Positions 24,083 through 34,056 of a DNA stretch of 64,000 nucleotides are shown one piece after another. Every line of letters starts with the position of its first letter. Position 1 is the first letter of the stretch. Under the pieces are notes generated by a model, which saw nothing but the letters and a program-made list of their open reading frames with translations, did not search any database and was not told where the DNA came from. Position numbers and translations under genes: made by a program. Source of the stretch: Gigaspora rosea (lineage: Eukaryota; Glomeromycota; Glomeromycetes; Diversisporales; Gigasporaceae); NCBI GenBank assembly GCA_003550325.1, contig QKWP01000792.1:112888-176887 (forward strand), in the 5' to 3' direction.

Positions 24083-26587
24083 ATGGTATGTGTACTTTAT
24101 AAGCTTGAGTTTGTTTACATCGAAGTTTATTAATTCAGTTATTTATACCGTTTTTTTTTTTTTAGCCGGTATGTATATTTTTATCTTAAAAAGTTGACAA
24201 TAAAACTTTATTTATTAATACAGGAATTATTATTTTTAGTTGGTATGTATATATTTATTTTAATTTTAATTTCCCTGCTATTAATTTGATAATTTTAATA
24301 TTTATATTTAGGTCGTAAGTATTTATTTATTATAAACTAAAGGCAATAGCTGAATCTGGATTTATATTTATATTTGGATTAATCTGAATTTTAAATAAAT
24401 CCAGATTCAACTTTTTGGAATGTGTATATCTGGATAAGATATATAAATCTGCAAAAATATATATTTGCTCAAATAACTAATTCAAAATACTTCTTATTAA
24501 TAATAAAATAAAATTCATAATTTATTAGCTGGTATGTATATTTTTATTTTATATCTAAAACTATATCTTTTATACAAATTTAATTTAAACTAATAAATTT
24601 TATTTTTTAGTTGGTAATTATATTAGCATTAAAATATATTGATTTAATAAAAGTTAAATTATTTAATATATATTATTATCGATATATTAGCTTGTAAGCA
24701 TGTTTTTATTATGGTCATGAATGAAAATTTAGTTAAACTTGTTTTAAAATTATCTATTTTATTTACTGTATTTTAAGCGGGTAAGTAAAGGTTTGAAAAT
24801 ATTATTTATTTTAACATTTTAATTAAATTTCTTAAACAAGCTAAATTATAATTCTTTTGCCAATTCAAGATGGTAAGGTTTAATTGAGAATTTTGCTTAT
24901 TGATTTATAATTCAATTAATACAACTTTTATGTTATTATATTTAGTTAGTAAGTATATACCTAATATTAGAAACTAATAATATCATGTTGACTAATTGTA
25001 ATATAATTTTTTATACAAATTTTAAGCGTGTATGTATATACTCATTATAGAGATTATTGGTTTAACTTTTATTATACAGAATTATATTAAATATTAATAA
25101 TTACTTTTATAATTTATAATACTTCTAGTGGGTAAGTAGATTTGTTCTAATATAATACTTAAAAACTAACCTTTCTAGCAGTAGTAACGCTTTATTAATT
25201 TTTAGACAGTAAGTATTTAAATACTGTATATTTTGTAGCATATATTGTAACTGAGTAATTATATTTAATGTCTATTTTAAATTAATTCTTATTATTTATA
25301 ATATTTAAAGCTAGTAAGTTCAGTAAATTCAAATCGATAACTTTATTGAAATTTCCTTGCTTATATAACCTTTTTAAATTTTAAATATACTAGCTAAAGG
25401 TATGTATTTAATAAATTCGATACTTTTTTTAATAATTATAAGTTGTTTTTTTTTATTAATATTTAATTATACATATTTTATAGTATATGGTAGGTACACG
25501 CTTTTTATAATAATTTAAATAGATAATTCTTCTGATTAAAGTTTCTTTTTACTTATTAAACAGTAAGTATATATATAATTATAATATCTTAGTTTTATTT
25601 AGCCATTTTTAATCAATATTTTAAATACTATTTTAGGCCATAAATATAATGTTTAATATATTTGATTAGTCAATTTAAAATTTTTAATAATTAATTAATC
25701 ACAAATCTAATTTTGCTAAAATTAGCATGTATGTATAAATATTTTATAAATAGCGATAATACTTATTTAAATTATAGTCTAATTTGTTTATATTACTTAT
25801 AATTTTTTAGATCGTATGTATATATTTTTGGAAATAGTTAATTATCCACTATGTGTATATACACGGGTATTAATTTGCAAACCGTATAGCATGCTAATTA
25901 AGATTTACAAAACCAAATAATTAAACCTTTACTTATAGTTATGGTAAGGTGAGGTTTGAGGTTGGGGTGAGGGTTAGTATATACCAAAATTTAGCTAGGA
26001 ATTTTTTTTTGTTAGAAGCCAAAAAGTGATTTCATAATCAAAATTTTAAGAAACAACAATACCCGTGTATATACACTAGTGAATAGTAATTGCCATATTT
26101 TTTATAAGAATAATTTACAAATTAACTTTTAAAAAAACTTATAAAAATCTTTATATTTCAGATGGTAAGATTTTTTATTAAATTAAATATTTATCTTATT
26201 CAAATTTTAATTAATTGCTTTTAATATATTGAATTCTTAGTTCGTAAGTATATCATTTGATTTTAATATACAATTATCTTGTTAAATTTCCTAAATTCTA
26301 AACTTTTTATTAAAATCTAGATGGTAATTAGATCATATCTTATATTATATATTATGTTTTTATTTATTAAAATTAAAATTTTAAATGATAATATTATTAC
26401 TTTTAGGGGGCAAGTATAAATATACTTTTAATAATTTATATATGCTTTTTATAGCCATTTATATTTAATACATAAATTTTATTTTTAAATCAGACTGTAA
26501 GAATAAAGCTTATATTCGTTTATACTGTATAAAACTTTTTTATGTTTTATAATTAAGGTTATTATTAATATTTTTTAGCTTCTGTAA
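24083..26587 (+). CDS. Microexon-array gene: nearly every codon is a separate exon
   Basis: Units of AG, then 3 nt, then a GT donor follow one another on the plus strand. First bases and codons: 24083 ATG, 24166 CCG, 24240 TTG, 24312 GTC, 24529 CTG, 24611 TTG, 24691 CTT, 24778 CGG, 24870 ATG, 24946 TTA, 25027 CGT, 25129 TGG, 25206 ACA, 25311 CTA. Two 6-nt units follow: 25394 CTAAAG and 25484 TATATG. Then come 25726 CAT, 25811 ATC, 26162 ATG, 26241 TTC, 26321 ATG, 26407 GGG (GC donor) and 26494 ACT. The last acceptor opens onto CTT CTG TAA at 26579-26587. Donors are mostly GTAAGT or GTATGT. Intervening lengths are 69-102 nt, except 214 nt (hairpin inside) and 348 nt (MITE inside). The start reads MPLVLLLRMLRWTLLKYM, hydrophobic like a signal or membrane peptide; the end reads HIMFMGTLL. 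Two units are irregular: 25560 (ACA before GTAAGT but acceptor AA, or TAA after CAG) and 25637 (GCC, donor ATAAAT). Function unknown. An upstream untranslated exon is needed and was not located. Confidence 0.6.
24345..24475. repeat. Hairpin insertion in one microexon-array intron
   Basis: GAATCTGGATTTAT near 24351 pairs with ATAAATCCAGATTC near 24395, and TCTGGATAAG recurs near 24429. This accounts for the extra length of the 214-nt intron between the units at 24312 and 24529. Confidence 0.6.
25853..26083. mobile_element. MITE in an intron of the microexon array
   Basis: CACTATGTGTATATACACGG at the left and CCCGTGTATATACACTAGTG at the right are inverted repeats. The interior (GGGTTAGTATATA, TTTTTTTTGTTAGAAGCC, AAAAGTGATTTCATA) matches internal parts of the sequences at 31140-31300 and 11975-12110. 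It explains the 348-nt spacing between the units at 25811 and 26162. Confidence 0.7.
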
Positions 26588-26700
26588 ACTTAATTGGAAA
26601 GAAAAAAAAGAATTGTAAAGGAGCTTCTTTAAATTTGAGTGTCAAGAAAAATCCAAAATAAGAAATTAATATTAATATTTTTAGCAGGTAACTATCAAAT
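26588..26700 (+). other. Presumed 3' region of the microexon array, with one further AG-CAG-GTAACT unit
   Basis: After the TAA at 26585 the sequence is A-rich (GGAAAGAAAAAAAAGAATTG). One more 3-nt unit, CAG at 26685-26687 between TTTTTAG and GTAACT, sits about 100 nt downstream. It fits the array spacing and may be an alternative continuation that skips the TAA-containing exon. Confidence 0.35.
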
Positions 26701-27249
26701 ATGTACTTGGTGAGCTTTACAGAATTAAAAAAAAAAGATATTTGAAACGAATCAAACGAATCATTAGATGGCTAATCAATTTAAATTTTATTTATAAAAT
26801 CTACATAGACTCAGATAGCTATTTTTAACAGAAAAAAACATATAAATTTAATTTTATTAATTGTTCTGCTCTTTTCCTTTTAATAATTGTTTTATTTTTC
26901 TGTTAATTATAAATTTATTGTTCTAAAAATGTTAGTTGAATTTGTAGGCATAATTAATATAATGACTTATTGTGGTGGCAAATTGAAGATTTAATTTAAT
27001 CGTAGATAAATTTTATTTTTAATAGAAGATATTGATATCCACTCTCTATTTTCATAATAATTTTTTGCTAAAAAATAGGTTTTTACTAAATTTAGGATTA
27101 TGTTGTAGTTTTAAGACCAGAAGGGTTATATATTAAATTCTGTTACATTATAGCAGGTTTTTCTTTATTTTTTTTTGATTTTGCAATATGGATTTTGAAG
27201 CATTAATTCTTTCTTATGAGAAAATAATAATAGTTAGCTTTAAAAAATA

Positions 27250-27480
27250 GAGCACCAATGTTTGGTTTGAATTCAGTTCAGGTAGTTCAGGTTTGATCAA
27301 ACCCAAAACTTGAACTGAACTTAAACAGTAAATTTTGTCAATTTCAAACCCAGACCCAAATCTAAACCTATAGTACCCAAACTCAAACAAGACTTGAACA
27401 CTATTAGTAGTTTTGTTCAGGTTCAGGTTTAAAATTTGCTAACAAGTTGGGTTTGATATTATGAATGGGTTACTAAAGTG
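27250..27480. repeat. Quasi-repetitive AACCCAAACTTGAAC-type tract
   Basis: Variants of GTTCAGGTTTGATC, CAAACTCAAACAAG and GTTCAGGTTCAGGTTT alternate. It is the same texture as 13740-14135. Confidence 0.5.
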
Positions 27481-27542
27481 CAATGTCTAATATTGGTATA
27501 AACACAACACAGATCATATAGTAATAATAGTAACTTTCAATA

Positions 27543-28150
27543 AGGGCCGTTCATAAATAATGTTATGTACCCCTACATTGTAGCTCTTGACCCCCTAGAC
27601 TATATAAAAAAATTTTTAACAATCCATATGTTTTTATATAAAATTTTACAAAAACTTGGATATACTATGACCCAGTAATTTTATCTAGATTATTTTGGTA
27701 CCATTTGGTTCGTCTCTATGAGATGAATCCAATGGTATCAAAATCATTTTATTTTGATCACTGGATCAAGAGTTATTCACAAAATACTATTGATTTTATA
27801 GTAATTTTATAAGAAAACATAATAACCAATAGTATTTTATTAATAAAACGTGAACCAGTAATCCAAATCAAATGGTTTTGGTACCATTCAAATCCTCTCA
27901 ATGAGACGATTCAAATGGTGCCAAAATCTCCTAATGTAGACACCTGGATCAAGTTTTAGACAAATATTTATAAACAAATTATATTATATTTTTTGACCCT
28001 CCTAGACTATATAAAAAAAAAATCAAAAATCCATATATTTATACAGTATATATAATTTTACAAAAACTTGGATATATTATAACCCAGTGATCCAATCGGA
28101 TGATTTTGGTACTATTCGATTCGTCTATATATAAAATTAGAAAATACAGG
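27543..28150. mobile_element. Truncated Harbinger-like element with GGTACCATT palindromes
   Basis: It begins GGGCCGTTCATAAATAATG, the style of a PIF/Harbinger end. Direct repeats of a TTGACCC, CTAGACTATATAAAAAA block occur near 27585 and 27995. Three palindromic cores (TTTGGTACCATTTGGTTCG, then GATGAATCCAATGGTATC) lie near 27705, 27880 and 28110. The matching right end was not found. Confidence 0.5.
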
Positions 28151-28212
28151 TTTTTTATACATCACAAACGCACAACTTTTTTAGAAATTAGACTTTTACC
28201 CTGAACTAACGC

Positions 28213-28262
28213 CCATGTGCATACTCGAAATAATATGCATCCTCTTGAATAATACACAAGAG
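28213..28262. repeat. Hairpin ACTCGAAATAATRTGC
   Basis: ACTCGAAATAATATGCATCC is mirrored by GTGCATTATTTCGAGT. A related hairpin, CGAAATAACGC with GCGTTATTTCG, is at 46040-46068, both times next to CATGTGC. Confidence 0.6.
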
Positions 28263-28932
28263 TGCATTATTTCGAGTAATTACAGTAGAAAACTCTAATA
28301 TAATAAAATTTAAACCTATGTGTGCTATACCTACTGTGCTAATTCAATTTATATTACTGGTACTAGCTAGATATTAGAAAAAGAGTCCAAATTGACAATT
28401 TTTTTAAAAGTAATTTTTTTATATAAATCAAGTTAGAATAATATTAGACCATTTTTTACTTAAAATATATGAGTTGTTGTATTAATAAAATAGTTTTACT
28501 AAATTATACTACTGGTGCTCAATATCACAATGATTTTTACCAATCAAATTTTTTAAATGCAGTGTAATGTAAAAATCAAATGTAACATAAAATTTTTGCG
28601 TTTTGTTATTTTTTTTAAAAAATACTTTCTAACTAAAATTTTATCTATAAAACCACCTTATTTTTTAAAAAGAAACTCTTTATAAAATTTTACTATATAC
28701 TATATTTCACTCTAACTCTAACTATTAACTCTTACTCAATATTTATCAACTTTAGTTTGTTTTTTTGGGGGTTTTTTTTGATATTGATCTTCAAGTTATA
28801 CTGCATACTATTGTTGAATACCAGTGGTATAAGTAAGTTCTACTATAATAAAATTTTGAAGTATAGGTCTTTAAATTTTGCATTTTCTTATAATTTATTA
28901 GAAGATTTACAATACAAAAATTGATTTTTTTC

Positions 28933-29078
28933 CTTGGTACCACCATTTTGAATGAGAGCATCAGTGCAGTTGTGTAAGTTACACAGACAAATTCAAGGGA
29001 CTGGAACAATTGAAACCCGTTTGGCAAGTCCCGAGCAAGGAGGTAAAGAAAATCCTACTACAGACTACAGAAGCCCTT
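28933..29078 (+). mobile_element. 5'-truncated SINE fragment
   Basis: CCTTGGTACCACCATTTTGA to GCAAGGAGGTAAAG is the reverse complement of the body of the SINEs at 16840-16960 and 32570-32690, with about the same divergence as between those copies. The head and the tail are both missing. The frame at 28791-29027 overlaps it by chance. Confidence 0.65.
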
Positions 29079-29382
29079 CTAACCGGAGACTGAAGAACCG
29101 AACAGAATATACCCTATAGCAAGAGGGGACACCAACCTGGCCGCCAGAGTCATATTGGAGGAAAAAGATCTACATTTCAGAAGTAGGATACCAAGAAAAG
29201 GGCGTCTATCAGCACATAAAGCTGAGCAGACCAATCCTTCTGGGCTAACTGATTGGTAGTTTGGGAGGGATCGGTATAAAGTCAGAAGTGATCGGATGTG
29301 AGTATTGGGGATTGGAATGAACCTTTCAAGGGCAGACAGAACTCACTGGCCAATAAGAAGTAGAAGCATGGAGGCGTGTATG
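29079..29382 (+). mobile_element. Internal remnant of an LTR retrotransposon
   Basis: A GC-richer stretch (close to 50%) leads to a purine run AAGAAGTAGAAGCATGGAGG just before the putative LTR, placed like a polypurine tract. No open frame of length remains. Confidence 0.35.
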
Positions 29383-30040
29383 TGTCAAGGCCTAATGGGC
29401 TCTAGGCGTACCCATATGGGAGTCCTTGAATGCTAAGAGGGCCGGGACCACTAATACAGGATAGGCAGGTATAAGTGCATGTAAAGTGCATTATGGTTTG
29501 CCAGAGCCTCATGATGCCATCCAACTATATCTGATAGCTGGAAACATTTGCAAAACATGCCTGGTTACTTGTTACTATAACGGGAAGTACAGTCATTTAC
29601 ACATTACTGAATTCGGAATGCTAAATCCAGGGCCCCAAAGATGCAAGAAAATCAGCTAGTTGCGGCAGTATGCAGGCTTGAGATACTTACCCAATGTGGT
29701 ATAGGTAGCTGCATGGCTTGAGATACGAACTCCTGAGAAGTACGCCAGTAGGGGACTCAGGTATACCAATCTGGAAGCATAAAGTGCCTACCTGGCAACT
29801 GATACTAGGTAGTGTGGATAAAGTGGTGGACATGTAAATACCAATTGTTGATTTGAGAGGGATGTACAAAGCCAGATTAGCTATATAAATGGGAATAAAG
29901 AAGGCTCTGGTAGGTTTAGGTCATGGTTAAATTAGTCCAAGTCTCGGTGCTAGGTAGATAGTATATAAAAGATTGTATAGCGATGTTTTAATGATCAATA
30001 TATATTCAATAAAGACCAGAGGCACAAACTCACGTTAACA
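29383..30040 (+). mobile_element. Putative LTR, 658 bp (TGTCAAGG ... CGTTAACA)
   Basis: It starts TGTCAAGGCC and ends CACGTTAACA, with short inverted TGTYAA ends. GTATATAAAAG (29949) as a TATA box and AATAAAG (30008) as a polyadenylation signal lie near the 3' end in the order expected of U3-R-U5. Much richer in GC than its surroundings. No partner LTR lies in the window, so it is a solo or 3' LTR. The frame at 29687-29869 is accidental. Confidence 0.45.
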
Positions 30041-31045
30041 CAAAAAAAAAATTGATTTTTTTAAAGATTTTTTCTTTTGTCAATTTGGACTTTTTTTATC
30101 ACCTAGTTATATATTATTGCAATTCTGTTTACTAAACCAGTTTATTCCTTCATGTATTATACAAGCAAATTTGCCTGCAAATTTTATTTTTTGTATAATT
30201 GCTAAAAAAGCATATATAAAAAAGTCTTTTAAAAAATATTTAAATTAATTTAATTAGATTTATATAATATTTTGTAAAGTATTTATTACAAAATAAATAT
30301 TAATAATATTTTGGCATTCAGTGTATTAAAAATTAATATTAAAAATAATATAATATTTAATAATAAATAACTTTTAATTTACTGGCTTGTTTTTAATGAT
30401 TTTACTACCAAGATTACCAGCTCAATGAGACAATTCTAACAAGCCTAAAATTGGTAAAATCAAATTACTAATCCTATAATTATTAAGGGTTTATGCTATT
30501 TTTATATTTAAACTTAATTAAATTAATTTAAAAATATTTGTAATAATACAAAATCTTAATTATTGCAAGATCCTATAATTAGATTTTAGTAATTTTTAGC
30601 TTATTAGAATCATCTCTTTAAGCTGGTCATTTTGGTAGTAAATAATTCAAATGGACCAGTAAATCAAAAGTTGTTTATTATTAAATATTATATAATTTTA
30701 ATAAAAAGTTAATAATTGTATAATTTAATTTTTTAAAAAACTATTCATTAAAATTATTTCAAATTTTATATAAGTTATTAAAAAAAATTTTTTTTATTTA
30801 TAATAAAAATTCTAATCAATTTTAATAACTAGATTTTAAAAAATTTATTGAAAACTTTTATTAAATTTTATTATAAAATAATTAGTAATTTTTTTAAAAG
30901 TAACAAGTAAATGTTTATAAAATAGATTTAATTTTTTTTAATATATTTAATATTTTTTTATATTAATTAAAGCTTAAAATAAAATTATTAATAATATTAA
31001 AGGGCTATATATATTTTAAAAAAAATTTTAAGAAAATTACTATGA
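30041..31045. other. Very AT-rich DNA with decayed Harbinger-like modules
   Basis: Two weak copies of the module are visible (CTCAATGAGACAATTCTAAC near 30420 and AATCATCTCTTTAAGC near 30608) in opposite orientations, so this is an old palindromic element. Beyond 30680 only low-complexity A/T remains. Confidence 0.5.
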
Positions 31046-31369
31046 ATCACTACTAGTGATCATTACTAATGATCTACAATATATAAAACAAAATAAACAA
31101 AACAAACAGTTTGTATTAAATAAAAATTAGATCTCTTTAATATTAGAGTAAGGGTAAAGGTTAGAAATTAGGATAGGGCTTTGTATATAGTAAAAGTTAG
31201 CAAGAAATTTGGATTGCATAAAAAAAGTAGTTTCATAGACAAACTTTTAGGTTAGAAGCAATTTTAGCAATTTTTTAAAAATTCTTTGTTTTTGTTACAC
31301 AAAAATTGATCTATATATTACTAAATTTTATAGTAAATTGATCACTAGTGATGATCACTAGTGGTGATA
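31046..31369. mobile_element. MITE with CACTAGTGATC ends, about 324 bp
   Basis: TCACTACTAGTGATCATTAC at the left is mirrored by GATGATCACTAGTGGTGA at the right. The interior shares GGTTAGAA, GTTAGCAAGAAATTT and AGTAGTTTCATA with the MITE in the microexon array (25853-26083). Confidence 0.65.
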
Positions 31370-31478
31370 GATAGCAAACTCCAAATTTTAATTCAAAAAT
31401 TTAAGTGGTAATCCGCAGTTAAAGAGTAAAAATTTTACAGTAAAAATTGGAGGAGATTTACTAATTGACTTATATAGA

Positions 31479-31775
31479 GGATGGCTAAAGCCAGGTGCAT
31501 TTATATGTTTTTGATTATTTAATTAAAATTAGGGTAAGGGTTAGTTAGGGGTTAGAGTTAGTTAGAGCTTAACTTATAAGTAAATAGCTAGTAAAATTGT
31601 CTTCCCGATATTTTTATTAATGCTTCTAGACAGGTTTAGACACTCGTTTTTTGTATTTTCAGTGTTTTTTACTTTTTTTCTTTGTTTTTATCTCATCGAG
31701 CTGATCTATAAAGATCAAATTTTACGATTTGATTGGCTTTATATCATGTGAACGCACCTGGCTTTAAACGACCCC
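31479..31775. mobile_element. Mutator-like MITE, 297 bp, 9-bp target duplication
   Basis: GGATGGCTAAAGCCAGGTGC and the inverted GTTTAAAGCCAGGTGCGTTC form the ends. TTATATAGA is duplicated at 31470-31478 and 31776-31784. A 9-bp duplication is usual for Mutator-like elements. No transposase. Confidence 0.7.
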
Positions 31776-32118
31776 TTATATAGAAGTAGAATGCATATAT
31801 TTCTGATCATAATAAAAAACCCTATAGTAAACAATCAATAAATGCTCATATCATATTATATACTAACACAGTTTGAATAATTTAACTATCATTAGAATCA
31901 GAAAAGTTGGTTCTGCAAAGTTAATTAGAAATTATTAAAGGTTTGCTTAGTAAAAAAAATACTTTTATATGTAGAAAAGCCCATTCGCACACTAATAGAA
32001 ATTTACTATTAAATGCCCACTGTAATTTATTATAAAATGATCATTATTTTTTACCCTTTATCTGCGATTTACCACTTAATTAATTTGTTTTATTTTATAA
32101 GAATTGACCAATTTTAAA

Positions 32119-32834
32119 AATTTTTTTTTGACTTTAGACAGTAGTCATATCTAGTCTATTGGGCCACTTTTATTAAATTGAATAGTTTTACTATATATAT
32201 AAAAGTACAACTAGCCACATGTGCATTTTTGGTACCTAATTTAAATAGTCCACCCAAAAGTTCTACACTAGCTATTATACCTGCAACCTACTATGAGTAT
32301 TGCTTATTCAAAACCCTCTGATCTATATAGCAACCCTACCAATTGTGATTCCAAATGGCCTTAGGCTACTTTCCTTCGCAGACAATTCTGTACCTGTCAA
32401 GCAACTACATTTTACTTTGTTATCGCTCTGGACTTTCAGTAATTGATGCATCTGCATTACTAACACTCGCAGTTCAGTACCATTCCGAACTGCTAGATTA
32501 CATCCTTTGCTCTTATAAGGTCCATTCTGGTCCTAGTACTAATCTTTTTTATAGTAGCACTGTTAAAGATATTATCTACATCCTTACTTGGGATTTTCCA
32601 AACAGATTTTTGTTTTTCTGGTTCTTTGGATTCTTCGATATAATAATATACTATTGTGCCTAAGAGTCCCATTCAAAATAGTAGAACCAAGGTTACAGGT
32701 TGCTCACCCAACTGATATTGAGCTACAGTTTCCGCAACACAGGCCTAATTTTTATTATTATTGCTAGTGGGATTTGAACTTTTGACCTGCTACTTGGGAT
32801 AACAACCTGGCCGCTTCTCTAGGTCACTATATCT
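32119..32834 (-). mobile_element. Full-length SINE, 716 bp
   Basis: This is the uninterrupted relative of the SINE at 15258-17093, again on the minus strand. The tRNA-like head lies near 32825-32755 (AGAGAAGCGGCC; GGTCAAAAGTTCAAATCCC with the B-box core TTCAAATCC). The poly-A tail is at 32121-32129 (minus). ACCAATTTTAAA is duplicated at 32107-32118 and 32835-32846. The frame at 32355-32663 is not a gene. Confidence 0.8.
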
Positions 32835-33224
32835 ACCAATTTTAAATTTATATAAATCTATTTAAAATATATTTAATTTTTATAATTTATATTTTAAAAT
32901 AAAATATAAAACCTATAAAATATTTAATAGTAAATTAAATAAAATTTTATATTAAAAATTTTTTAAATTATATTATATAATTTTTTGTAAACTAATTTGT
33001 TTGCAAATGCTTAATATATGAAAAGATAATAAAGTGCTTTGCAAAAATTTTTTTCTTCTTACTTGTATCTACTATAATATCTATTGTTAGGAAAGTGCAA
33101 TAAGTCATATAATTTTTTAAAAGGGAGAGGAGGTTCTCACTTTATCATGTCCTATATACAGTATATAGTAAAATAGCCAATAATATTGAAGTATTTATTA
33201 TAATAAAAATTTGTGAAAAGTTTC

Positions 33225-33545
33225 TACATAGTAAAGTCTAAATTTTACTATGTCAATTAATAATTATTGATTAAGTAAACTTTTTGAAATATCAAAATAC
33301 ATATACCTTAAAATTTTATTAAAATTGAAGAAGTTTTTATTATTTAACTTTTAATTTTCATATTTGTCAGCTATATTTTTTTAATTTTTTTGTCAAATGT
33401 AAAAATCAAAAAGCCAATTAATAAAAAGTTCTCTAATACTAATAAAAAATTTTTGATAGGTGTATTTTGATCTTCAAAACAAGTTTACTTAAACAACTTT
33501 AATCAATTTATATATAGTAAAATTTGGACTTTACTATGTAGCGAC
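33225..33545. mobile_element. Diverged palindromic foldback element
   Basis: It starts CTACATAGTAAAGTCTAAAT and ends GGACTTTACTATGTAGCG, as in the element at 16014-16345, with the same inner order (ATACC, GTTTTTATTATTT, ACTTTTAATTTTCA). The arms are considerably diverged. Confidence 0.7.
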
Positions 33546-34056
33546 TATTATTGATTATGGGTCAATTACATTTTTGAATTTTTTTAATATTATAAAAAAT
33601 AAATTTTGATTAGTCACTAGACTTATCACAGAGGGGAAGAGGGTTGGACTATATAAACTCTAATTAAATGATTTACTGCACTTCATTTATAATAAAGTTT
33701 TCTATAATAGTAAACTCTGCCTGTTGTCTTTTACTTGTATATCTTTTTATTATTTTTTGCTATATTTTACTTTGTTAATTTTTGACAGATTATAAATAAA
33801 CTATAATAATGACAAGCTCTAGTTGTTTAAAGAAAAAGCTTGTCATTAGTATATAATTGCTATATTTCTCTATTAGTTTCAAATGTGTTTGCCAATAATT
33901 GAAATAAGAAATCTGACTTTTGATTATTTTTTCTTTTCTGGATTTGCTTCTGTTTAATATGTTTTGTATACTGCAAAATTATTTGCTATGAAAAATCTTT
34001 CTTTTGTTAAAATATTTGTTTTTGCTATTTTTAAGATATCCATATGACTTTTACTA

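Noticed and set aside
25170-25205. Extra acceptor-like CTTTCTAG followed by CAGTAGTAAC as another microexon
   Set aside because: It would give a 2-nt exon with donor GTAGTA and then a 25-nt intron, too short. It lies in the branch-point zone of the normal-length intron before 25206.
25598-26460. TTTAGCCATTT at about 25600 and ATAGCCATTT at about 26452 as microexons
   Set aside because: CCA is followed by TTT, not by any GT or GC donor, and both positions break the regular spacing.
24083-26587. Idea that the 3-nt units are target-site duplications of serial intron-generating transposon insertions
   Set aside because: Duplications would make neighbouring 3-nt units identical. Apart from CTA followed by CTAAAG they differ, and the spacers share no sequence beyond splice signals.
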